Origin: Seminavis robusta
Lineage: Eukaryota > Bacillariophyta > Bacillariophyceae > Naviculales > Naviculaceae
Reading direction: 5' to 3'
Assembly (NCBI GenBank): GCA_903772945.1
Contig: CAICTM010000065.1
Span: 62,001-126,000 of the forward strand
Length of the DNA stretch: 64,000 bases
In this document: one piece after another, positions 21,612-31,441 of the stretch
Numbering within the stretch: position 1 is the first letter of the stretch
Layout: each line of letters begins with the position of its first letter
Notes under the pieces: model-generated
What the model was told of the DNA's origin: nothing
The model's database searches: none
The model's input: the letters and a program-made list of their open reading frames with translations, nothing else
Made by a program: the position numbers and the translations under genes

Positions 21612-21791
21612 ATCTAGCTTTTTCAATTCTAAAATTAGTAGAGTTTCATTTCAAATTGAGTCCCACAAAATGGGCACAGGGGCGCAGTGCCGGCGCAGCG
21701 CCGGCGCAGCGCCAGCGCAGCGCCGGCGCAGCACCCCTTTTGTGGGACTCAATTTGAAATGACACTGTCATAATTTTGGAATTGAGAAATC
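21612..21791. repeat. MITE-like hairpin with GC-rich 11-bp tandem core
   Basis: Two ~50-55 base arms are reverse complements: the inner 25 bases (TCATTTCAAATTGAGTCCCA..) are perfect, and similarity continues outward through CAATTCTAAAATTA versus TAATTTTGGAATTG with mismatches. Between the arms lie almost five copies of an 11-bp unit GCGCAGCGCCG (21682-21733), itself partly palindromic. The whole could fold into one long stem with a GC-rich head. No autonomous partner or target duplication was identified. Confidence 0.7.
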
Positions 21792-21939
21792 TAACTCAGT
21801 CTTGACAAGACTCACCTGAGTCAAGAGTAAGGTACCTACCCCTAATCAACAGCTACGGTACCAATAAAATTAAAATAGCTAGACTACTATTAATAGTAGC
21901 TAGCTTGCCGCTGCTTCCAAGCATTATCCGATTTACCAG

Positions 21940-21961
21940 TATTATTATTATTATTATTATT
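21940..21961. repeat. (ATT)n microsatellite
   Basis: Seven ATT units about 100 bp upstream of the hAT element. Confidence 0.9.
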
Positions 21962-22056
21962 TGAGGTCCCTGTCCATGCTGTTGTTCATAAAACAGCACT
22001 CGGTGGCCATCAAAAAGAGCACAGAAGGTTGACTGGTGAGAGCTTCGAGAACTACG

Positions 22057-22064
22057 GTACTATG
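22057..22064. repeat. Left 8-bp target site duplication
   Basis: GTACTATG immediately before the element's CAGGG end; identical to 25607-25614. Confidence 0.92.
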
Positions 22065-22372
22065 CAGGGTGTGGGACTCACATGAAGTACATGCAGTGAG
22101 TACTCGATGTGAGTACATGTACTGAGTACTGAGTATACTCAGTACATGTACTCACATGATTTTCGAAATCGTGAGTACTACTCAGTACATGTACTCACTT
22201 GCCTCCAGATCGTGAGTACTCACTCTGAGTACTCCTGAGTACTCGAGAGTACTCATCTAGTACTCAAGTGAGTACCGGAGTACTTTCGTGAGTACTCAGA
22301 GTACTCGTGAGTACCGTGAGTAGTGAGTCGAGTGAGTATTCGGTGAGTACTTTGTGAGTACTCGTCCACCGC
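22065..22372. repeat. Left subterminal GTGAGTAC repeat array
   Basis: More than fifteen copies of GTGAGTAC/GAGTACTC and its reverse complement, often separated by CATGTACTGAGTA blocks. Dense subterminal repeats are the usual binding sites for hAT transposases. They also form local palindromes such as GTGAGTACATGTACTGAG. Confidence 0.85.
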
Positions 22373-22449
22373 GAACAGAGGAAAAGATCATTATTTTCTC
22401 ACTTGGGCCCAAATTCCCATTGAAGCCATTGATTGAACTGATTGACTGA

Positions 22450-25389
22450 GTGAAACTGATTGAAACTGATAGAAGGAAGCTCTTGAATAGCAGCAGGAAG
22501 CAACTGTTGAATCAGCAAGAAGCCACCATGTCGATGATGAGGATGATGATCACTTATCCCAGGAAGAGATTGCGGCAGCTGTCAATGAAGGGCAGAAGAA
22601 GACGGAAGAAGCCCACGATCTTGATGATGGAGAGCAAGAAACAGAAGCTGCAAATGATGCCATGGCAGCGGCTCTTGGAACTGATTTGAGTGCCCAGTAC
22701 TTGGAAGCCAAGAGTATCCGACGCTCCTCCGCAAGCCACCCGGCGTTCTGAAGTCTGGGAATGCTTCTACTCTGTCGATGTACCCGACCTTGATCATATT
22801 GAAAATCTCCAAACGTTGGATCATGTTGCCTATGACAAGATTCATAAAGGAATGCTTTCGGGGGGGCAATATGTGGCGTGTCGTGCATGCCTCGATGATG
22901 CGAGCAAGTCACTGCCCGTTGTCTGCACATGCCAACCTACAAGAAGGACAAATCCGGGGGGTTCAACGGCACAGGCAATCCTGGCAAGCACGTGAAGACA
23001 CAACACAACGACATGTTTCTTGCAATGAAACTGAAGGCAAAAGTTTCCGTTACGAACTCTATGTCACTCGGTCTGCTGCTGCTGTTGCAGTTGGTCCACT
23101 GGCAGTACCCCAGCAAGTAGCCCAACATCCGTCAAGCAACGTCAGTCATATGACCCTTTCAGAGCCACGGTCTCTACAGCCGCGGTCTCTAATTCATGAA
23201 ATGAGTATCGAGGCTGGAAAGAACAAGGCTCTGGCGGAATTCCAAGATGCACAGCATCGGTTCGCCACAAACAACAACATTCCTCTCGTGTTCTGACGGA
23301 CCCAACAACTGTCCTGAATTCAGAACATTATGATCTAGTGCCATGGAATGGCCGGCTCTGTTGAAATGTCCCAACAATGCTTGATGGGACGCATGGCCAT
23401 ACAAACTACAGAGCCAGAGATTACCAAAATTTGATGCTGCGGTTGGAATGCATCTAGGAGAGACTGACAGTATACATGATTTGGTGAGATAAGGTTTCCT
23501 CACTGTCTCTCCATATTTGGGACTCGAACAAGAAGGAAATACTTGGAGTGACACTGTTCTTTTACAATCCCAAAAGGGAGTGCTATCTACGAGTTCCCGT
23601 GGCACTAGTGGAATCTTTAAACAAGAAGGGAGATCCCACCACGGAGCAGATTAGGCGTCTCCTCACAGCTTTTGGTGTCGAGGATGGAATGATCTACAAG
23701 CTATGAATGACACTACTAACACGCGCTAAAGGTGGCCGCAATCTGAGCGGACAAAATGCCTACTGTGCCATCATGAGATTCAGCTTGCTTTCTCACATGC
23801 CACCGGTCAAAAGAAGCGACAAGTAACAGGAAAGTGATTGACGAATTCAAGGAGTGCCAGGACATTCGGAAAGAAGCAGAGACGGTCGCCAAGTGGTTGG
23901 CCAACAAGAAATCCAAGGGAAGATGGAAGAAGTTAGTGGACGAACTGGCGAGTGTTGGTCGGACACCCCGAGCTTTTTGCATGGGCAACGAAACAAGGGC
24001 TGGTGGCGAAGCTTTGTTCTACACCTCCTTTGTCCAGCTAGGTGGAACCTACACCATTATTGCAATGTTGACAGCAAATGTCCAGTTGTGGAGGATTCCA
24101 AGTTCTACATCATGGCACAAATCATGGCAGTGGAATTCCCAATGTTGAAGCTGGTTGCTTTTGTCCAGACAGATATCTATGGTGCCAATTCGTATACTGC
24201 CTATGGTACATACCGTGTGTTCGCTACTTATTGTTATGGCAAGCAGGTCTGGGTTCCAGAGACTCGCCGATCCGAAGCTACGAACGACACCGAAAAGTGG
24301 AATGGTACGGCACATTTCTACCCAACCAAGTTTGATGGCTCTCCAAAATGGGAAGAACCCCTAGAAGGCACACACGGACTCTACCTTCCTTCGGCCACTG
24401 AGAAGATTGGTTTGAGGACAGTCAAAGTCACGGAGCTAGAACGCGTTCCCAAGAAATTATTCCGGCGAATGTCAACAGAATTGCGATCTTATGGTGCAAA
24501 TCTTAAGGACACGAAGCAAGATGACAAGATCCTCGCCATGATGTGTAATCCTTTTGGAAAAACTCACATGCTGGACGACTTGGAGACTCTTGCTACTGTT
24601 GTTGATTCTTCGGATACCCTCCCAGCAAACAAGGAGATGGGCAAGGGTATTCGGAAGAGAGCCGAGCATCTATTGACGGTTTGGGTCAAACAGATGTGGG
24701 GAGACAAATTCGAACGAGCCGATGAAGTGATTGCGAATGCAAGTCCAAAGAAACCGCAGGCCAAGCCACGAACCAACGACCCTCTTGCACAGGCAAGGGC
24801 AGCCAAAAAGAGGAAAGTCGCGGAAATACCTGTGGAAGAAGGGACAAACCCCATCACGAAAGCAATCGAGAAATGGTTGCGGACGATTTCAACTTGGTGG
24901 ATGCTCTTCGGGCTCAGAAGCGGAGGCCTGTCTCAAAAGAAGTTTTACTCACAGTTGGCAATGAACCAGAAACATGGCTGGATAACATTGAAATTGTGAA
25001 GAAACACTTTGACCTCCAAGAATGGTGGGAAACCACTGGGAAAATTCATGACCCAATAATCTTTGAGGTGGCCATGCGCATTTGGCAATGCCGGACAGCA
25101 ATGGCTTCCAAGAAAGGGTGTTCAGTTCTTGCACCTGGTTCGATGGCAAGCTCAGCAATGGACAGAAGGTTGACTTGACCTTCCAAATGAAACTTCTCTG
25201 CTACAAGAACAGTGCCTTCATTCATATACAAGCAATGCATCAATGAGGCACGCAAGGAATGGGCCAAAACAGAACCAAGCACTCAAGCTAACAGCAAGCA
25301 AACAAGAAGAAGAAGACTATGACAGTGACTTGGACACTATGGTGGAACTATTCAACAGCATCCAGGAGGAGCCCCAAGCCCAGAACTAG
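22450..25389 (+). pseudogene. hAT transposase remnant
   Basis: Coding pieces lie in several frames in the right order. A BED zinc finger spans ~22750-23035 (EVWECFYSVD, ACRAC, then NPGKHVKTQH in the next frame). A central part includes LFFYNPKRECYLRVPVALV and GKVIDEFKECQDI. A 380-codon open stretch (23854-24999) carries FPMLKLVAFVQTDIYGA and DDKILAMMCNPFGKTHMLDD, resembling the A..LDPR.K block. The C-terminal dimerisation motif appears as EWWETTGK..PIIFEVAMRIW and, after another frame change, GFQERVFSSCTWFDGKLS. At least four or five frame changes or stops separate these. The gene is non-functional. Confidence 0.88.
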
Positions 25390-25419
25390 GTAGACAAAGA
25401 TAATTTCTCTAAGTAATTG

Positions 25420-25606
25420 ATATATGAGTACTCAGTGAGTATTCCGTAGTACCCACAGAATACATGTACTCACATAGTACCTGTACTCACTTGACCCCAG
25501 GAATTGTGAGTACTACTCAGTACATGTACTCACATGACCTCCAGGATTGTGAGTACTACTCAGTACATGTACTCACATGCTAAAACAGTGTGAGTACCAC
25601 ACCCTG
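25420..25606. repeat. Right subterminal GTGAGTAC repeat array
   Basis: Three near-identical ~55-bp units, each containing GTGAGTACTACTCAGTACA followed by TGTACTCACATGACC-like sequence, then the terminal inverted repeat. Mirrors the left array. Confidence 0.85.
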
Positions 25607-25614
25607 GTACTATG
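25607..25614. repeat. Right 8-bp target site duplication
   Basis: GTACTATG directly after the CCCTG end of the element; identical to 22057-22064. Confidence 0.92.
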
Positions 25615-25922
25615 GTACTCTATTAATAGGGCAGGGGTGGTACCGTGCTGTCATCTGTACTGCATAGTGTACCGAACCGAATTCGTAGAAACTTACGTGG
25701 CAAGATCGATTGGGGTAGCGGTACGGCAGCTGGTATGGCTTTTAGCCTTCCCATGCCAGCTTGCATGCGCAGGAGTCCAACGAGAACAGGTTGGAACGCA
25801 GTTTCCGTTCCGAGATCCACCATTGGAACCTTGAAAAAACCATCTTGTCATCTTGTCATTCTCATATTCTACCATCAACAACAGCACCCAACTTTCATCA
25901 ATACATTACCGTCATCACCGTC

Positions 25923-28910
25923 ATGGTTACTACCGATGATGATCAAAGCAACGCTTCTTGTTTCCATGACGAAGAGGCTGATCTAGTTGCTACCCCCAAG
26001 GATCAATCCGCGATCAAACGAGAGAAGATTGCAGAGACTGAAGACAGAGCTCTATTCTGTTTGCGGCTGCTGGTAATCTTCTTTCTGGTGGCGGCTGCAG
26101 TTGGGATATCGACGTTGGTCTATATGTACTTGTCAGGAGAAGAACAGCGCGCATTTGAATCTCGATTCAACAGTGATGTCCGCAAGATCTTGGATTCGAT
26201 TGGTTCGACCTTGGACCGCACTTTGGGGCCAGCCGATGCTCTGATTGTCAACACGTTGGCATATGCCAAGACAGCCAATCTGAGCTTTCCATTTGTCACA
26301 CTGCCTTTGTATGGACTGCAAGCGACCAAGTTGCTGAGAATCAGCAAAGGCTTTCAGATCCACATGAGCTTTGAAGTGAGAGAGGATCAAAAAGAAGAGT
26401 GGGAACAGTATGCTGAGAGCCACTTAAAGGCAATCGATGAAGCCCTGGACATTGAAGAGGGAGACCCAGACTGGTATGGACCTGTCTATCGCGACTATGG
26501 CAGATGCGAAATATACTCTTGGGGAGGAGTCCCCAAAGAAGCACCCAACAATATCACCAACACCTACATTCCGAACTGGCACGAGTTTCCAGTGTCCTCT
26601 GGATCCAGCAACATCAGTGGCGGTTGTCCATATAACTTTGATCAATACAATTTACCGGATGTCTTGCAAGCCATTCTGTACATGAAAAAGACACAGAAAG
26701 CCGTCATTGGTAACTTTCCTAACGTCAACTTTGATGTGAGTGATCCAGCACAAGCACAGATCAAAGCAATCATGGATGCTGGTATACAACAGTTGTTGCC
26801 TCCTGGAACCGATGCTCGTGAGCCATTTACACAAGTGGCCATTCCCATTTTTGATTCGGTGGATAGCGTCTACGTCGACACTTCCGAACCTCAGAGATTC
26901 CTTGGATTCATGGCTCTCTCCATCATGTTTCGAGATCTTATTGAAGGGCTCCTTCCACCAGACTCTAACGGCATCTATCTAGTATTGGAACAAAGCTGCG
27001 GTGTCCCATTCACATACAAACTCGATGGTCACAAAGCAACCTACATCGGGGTGGGGCATCAGCACGAAGAAGAATACAGTCATATGATGCAGGAACATGA
27101 TTTGGCGGGCCTCATTGTTGCGACCCACAGCGAGACTCGTGACAGTACCTACACGGGGATCCCACTTTCCACCGAGTTTTGTCCCAATACCATCAAAATA
27201 TACCCTTCAGCGCAGATGGAAGCCAATTTTACCTCCTCCTCTCCCATCATCATGGGATCTATCACGGCTGCAATCTTTCTCTTAACAAGTCTAACCTTTG
27301 CGACCTACGACTGTCTGGTAAGTCGCCGGCAACGACTCGTCAAAGAGAAAGCAATGGAGTCTGGGGCTATCGTGGAATCGCTGTTTCCAGAAGATGTTCG
27401 AAACCGATTGTATCAAGAGAATCGACAACGGCAAACTATGGAACAACAAATTTCCAGATTTGAAGCAACAACACCCAGCGGGCATTTTCAGCGCAACACG
27501 AACCAGATTGCTCAAGTCTATCACAACACGACCATCTTCTTTGGGGATTTAGCTGGCTTCACCGCATGGTCGGGATCACGACAACCAAACGAAGTATTTG
27601 AACTATTGGAGACGCTGTATGGTGCATTCGATGCGATTGCCAACAAGCTTCACGTGTACAAGGTAGACAGGCACATCTGAGAGAGGAGGGAAGGCCTCGA
27701 ACCTATTCTCACAATCTTCTCCCTTTCCCACCTTATAGGTCGAGACAATTGGAGATTGCTATGGTCAGTGCTCTAGTGCATTCTTGCTTGCATGTATACA
27801 GATCCAGGATTCAAGGAAACTCACACCGACGGTCTCCGTGCTCGTTCCGTTGATTCTTCTTGGTGGATTTCTAGTGGCCATCACAGGCTGCCCCAACGAG
27901 CAAGAGGACCACTGTGTTCGAATGGTCCGTTTCGCTAAGGAGTGCATGGCACGAACGACCTCAGTCACACAGAGACTCTCGGACGTGTTGGGTGCCGATA
28001 CCATGGACTTGTGCTTTCGTGTCGGACTCCACAGTGGACATGTGACAGCGGGTGTGTTGCGGGGAGAGAGGGGTCGTTTTCAGGTACGGAGCATTGATCT
28101 GATGCGTCTCATCACGATGCCTCTACATTTGCTAATGTATTCGCGCACTTGTAAATCATCAGCTCTTTGGGGATACAGGTAGGTGATCATGGAGCGGTAA
28201 CGTGCTTTCCTTTCATCATAGTTTTGCTCAAGTTTATGCTTCACTTTCCAGTGAATGTTGCTTCCAGGATGGAGTCCAATGGTACGTACACGAATGATAC
28301 CAATCCAGATGGACGTGAAGACATGCATATACGACCATGCGCTCACTCTATTTGTGCTTGCAGGTGGTAAGAGACCCAGGCTAAAACGGCAGGCACTGTG
28401 AAAATCTGATGTCCAAAATAACAATCCGACTTCTGTTTTTGTTTTATTCCAGTCAAGGGTCGTATCCATTGCTCTGAAGAAACCGCGCGCATTCTTCGAG
28501 TTGCTGGGAAGGGGTCGTGGCTTGTTCCTCGGGAAGACAAGATTGTTGCCAAGGGAAAAGGTGAGTGAAAGACACCATTGGGCCACCATTAACATTGCAA
28601 ACGTCAATCCCCATCTCAAGTCATCCATTGGTCCACAGGGGAGTTACAGACTTACTTTATTGAAACAACAGGAATAGCCAAAAGCACTGTCTCGAGTGTT
28701 TCAACACATACCACGAACGCCTCCCACGTCGACTCAACACAGACTACCAGCACCTCCCGTTTAGACTCCTTGGAGCCGAGTACAACAACAAAGAATCAAA
28801 CGAGAAGTATCTTATCCAATACAATGGCACATGTATCCAGGAGTATGAAGGATGAGATCACAGCAACTTGGCCACTTTCCGAGCACGTAGAAACTCTCGT
28901 GGAATGTTAA
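25923..28910 (+). CDS. Membrane class III nucleotide cyclase with CHASE-like ectodomain
   Basis: Exons 25923-27662, 27739-27763, 27875-28083, 28163-28178, 28252-28281, a possible 3-nt exon 28364-28366, 28453-28560 and 28639-28910 give ~800 aa. TM1 (~45-68) and TM2 (~440-462) flank a ~370-residue extracellular sensor resembling CHASE domains, with NIT/NIS glycosylation sites. The catalytic domain follows a coiled linker: FFGDLAGFT and ETIGDC supply the two metal-binding Asp, VGLHSGHVTAGVL is the dimer-arm block, and LFGDTVNVASRME holds the transition-state Asn and Arg. Glu in KVETIGD is the guanine-selecting residue of guanylate cyclases; the second selector position is Gln (GRFQLFGD), neither Cys nor Asp. 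So it probably makes cGMP, but specificity is uncertain. The start was chosen at MVTTDDD, since the upstream extension runs into promoter-like sequence. Confidence 0.92.
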
Positions 28911-30309
28911 AACAGGAGGTTGAGACCAGCCAGCCCCCGGTCGATAACGGAACACCCGGTACACATCCTCCGCTTGCCTCTCACTGGTAGAAACTAAAGC
29001 TGTAACTGACTATTATCTGATGAACATGGTATCGTACCGGCGTGTCATGCATGGTCTGTTGAGGAACCAAACCACAACAAACAACAACCGTGATCGAACC
29101 GCTTGATCTGGCTTGAATCTTCAATCGGACTTAGAAGGGCTTGGAAGGTTGAAGATCTCCTATCCGTGAGGTTTCCTCACGACTTAATGAAGGGGTTTGT
29201 AAGGGGCTAGTTGATCCAAAAATTGGCAGCACCACACTGTCTAAGAAACAGTACCAAGACAGTTTTTAATGATCTTTATCCGGTGGCTTTTGGGCAGGTT
29301 GGTAAAGCTAATGGTAAAGCACACCCCTAAAATAGATACACAGCTTCACGTTGGCATGACAAATATGACCCCAGCAGCTTTGAAAAAGCTATGGGAAGAA
29401 AATCAGGTGGGGCGATCTACACCTGGTAATGGTCATTGAGCGGTATGAAAACTGAAAGGGGGGAGCGTTGATTGTTGTAAATTGAAAAAGGGGGATCCAC
29501 TCATATCACCCCCACAAACAGACAGCACCACTGAAGAGACAGATGCTTTCTTCAACGAGTATCCAAAAGAGATCCAGGGGACAGAAAGCGTGATGTCATC
29601 AGGAGATTCCATTATTTGAGACTCAACATGATCACCATGCATGCATGTGTATGGTTGGTCTGTTGCTCCTTGTTGTGGTTGCTGCGGTTGTTTCCATCCC
29701 TGCATCTTCATTGCCTTTTTTCATTATTTCGATTACTCCATCAAGATGATGCTATCTCCTCTTCTTTACAGCGGCTACTCCTCTTTCATGACTACTACTA
29801 CTCACCACCATGACAGGCTCCTCTTGTTTGGCTAGGCTTGAAGCAGCGGCAGGAGCTTCTTCCATTCGATGGATCGATTCGGCCGGTAGATGCTCTGTGG
29901 GATCTGATAATAGACTGACAAGGTGCTGTTGCCTGTTGTGAATGCTGCATCATCAGCGTCACTTTGGTGGCTGATGCTAGTGCTGTTATAACAACTCGTC
30001 GTCCACCTGATTGCGGCACTCTATCCCTCGATCCTTATTCAACGGAATATCAGAATATCAACTTCAAAATCGAGCACTGGACACTTTTTCTTGGGTGAAC
30101 GACGAGGGATGTGAACGACGAGGGATGTCATGTTTCAACACAGTCAACACAATTGAGTTTTTCCGTGGTCATAGGGGTAGCCACAATGTTGGAATGGTAA
30201 TGATAGTGGGAGCTGACAGCCACAGTTGGCAATGGCAGCGGTTGTTGGAATATGCTTTGTTGCCTACACTGCTAATGTAGACAGCTCGAATCCATATTTG
30301 CGGGTAATG
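28911..30309. other. Intergenic, no convincing gene
   Basis: About 1.4 kb with only short frames. A pair of adjacent GAACGACGAGGGATGT units near 30099-30128 is a small tandem repeat. Nothing else supported. Confidence 0.45.
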
Positions 30310-30888
30310 TGACTAATGGTAGCAGTCGGCCACTAGCAATTTGGTTGTTGTGGCTGTTCTTGTAGCTCCTCCTGATGTGCTTCTTGTGCCGGTCGCAAAA
30401 TTTGGCTGCTTCTTGTGGATAATATCGGTTCAACCATCCACAGCCTGATTGTTCGCAGTAAGTAGTAGTAGAATAGTAGCAGCAGTAGTCGCTGTTGCCT
30501 CATTGACCGTCTCATTGTCGCAATTCTTTGTGAATAACGGATAAATTGCCGACGGATAAATCACTGTTGGCAATGAATGGTAATGGATATGGACTGGCTG
30601 TAGCTGCAGCAGTTGTTGCTGGTGAATAGTAGTGGCAGTGGGCTTCTTCAATGCGATGGTCACCTCCCAATGTATTGAACTTGTCCACATACACCACCGT
30701 CTCTTTTCCCATGCTTGGTTCGAAACACCATTGGTACGATTCCCAGCCCTTTTGTCATGGTCACGGAACATGACAGGCGGTACTTCATTCCTTGGTGCTT
30801 TTTCATGCAGAGAATTTTGACGGTGCCGACACTTTGGGAGACAGTGTTGATGCTTCTGGCAAACCTTCTTGTGCTTCTTGGATGCCAT
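30310..30888 (-). other. Possible Cys/His-rich gene or relic, minus strand
   Basis: From the ATG at 30888 one frame reads MASKKHKKVCQKHQHCLPKC and remains open for 152 codons. Near its 3' end a different frame reads CEQSGCGW and EAAKFCDRHKKHIRRSYK, a second Cys/His/basic cluster; another short frame in between reads YVDKFNTLGGDHRIEEAHC. The spaced Cys-His clusters suggest a small zinc-binding protein split by introns or decay, but I could not fix splice sites and recognise no family. It may also be chance in CAG/CAA-rich sequence. Confidence 0.25.
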
Positions 30889-31441
30889 TATTTCTGGTCT
30901 CTTCTCATACTAAACTCACTGGAAATTGTATTGGAATAGCTGGCTGGTATTGTGAACTGATTCAATTCTATTTATGCTCGAGCTTGTCTATTCCTCATGT
31001 TTGCTTTATCGTACTGTACGGACCAATGACGATAGAAGCTCGATCTCTGTTGTGCTTTTCAAATGGGCGCGAAACTCCATCTCTGTTGTGCTGCTATTCA
31101 AAAAGGTGCCAGTGGATCTTGGATCTCACTGGAAATAAAGAACTCCAACCTTGTCAAAACCGGAGGCAACTCCATGGAGCCTCACGCACTTTGCCCACCA
31201 TCTCCTTCCTTTTACACGAATGCATCCACAGAATTCGATGACATCGTGACCTGATAATCAACCGAAACATGCAGCATTCAACAGCACAGCAAGCGCATGA
31301 CTGAGAAGATTTTGCTTGTACCGCTGCCGATATCTTTGAGAACCAGCGAAGATGACAACCAGCAACAGGAAAAGGTTAAGAGATGAAGGGATGCGAGCTA
31401 TCTCACAAATATAATAACCTAGAAGAGCTAACCATTAAACA
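30889..31441. other. Intergenic, upstream of ABCF gene
   Basis: No gene seen; an A-rich leader precedes the ATG at 31442. Confidence 0.5.

Larger units (their letters stand above)
22065..25606 (+). mobile_element. Decayed hAT DNA transposon
   Basis: The ends are inverted repeats: CAGGGTGTGGGACTCACA at the left and the reverse complement of CAGGGTGTGGTACTCACA at the right. The element is bracketed by a perfect 8-bp target duplication GTACTATG (22057-22064 and 25607-25614), the hallmark of hAT insertion. Inside are dense subterminal GTGAGTAC arrays and a broken transposase with BED finger and hAT dimerisation motif. Length 3542 bp. The intact target duplication shows the insertion itself has not been rearranged, while the transposase is clearly dead. 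Confidence 0.93.

Noticed and set aside
22080-22370. Regularly spaced GTGAGTAC repeats resembling a repeat array such as CRISPR
   Set aside because: Units are short, in both orientations, without unique spacers, and lie inside hAT terminal inverted repeats.
25761-25922. Upstream in-frame extension of the cyclase
   Set aside because: It starts near the transposon edge and reads A/C-rich leader sequence; MVTTDDD is a better start.
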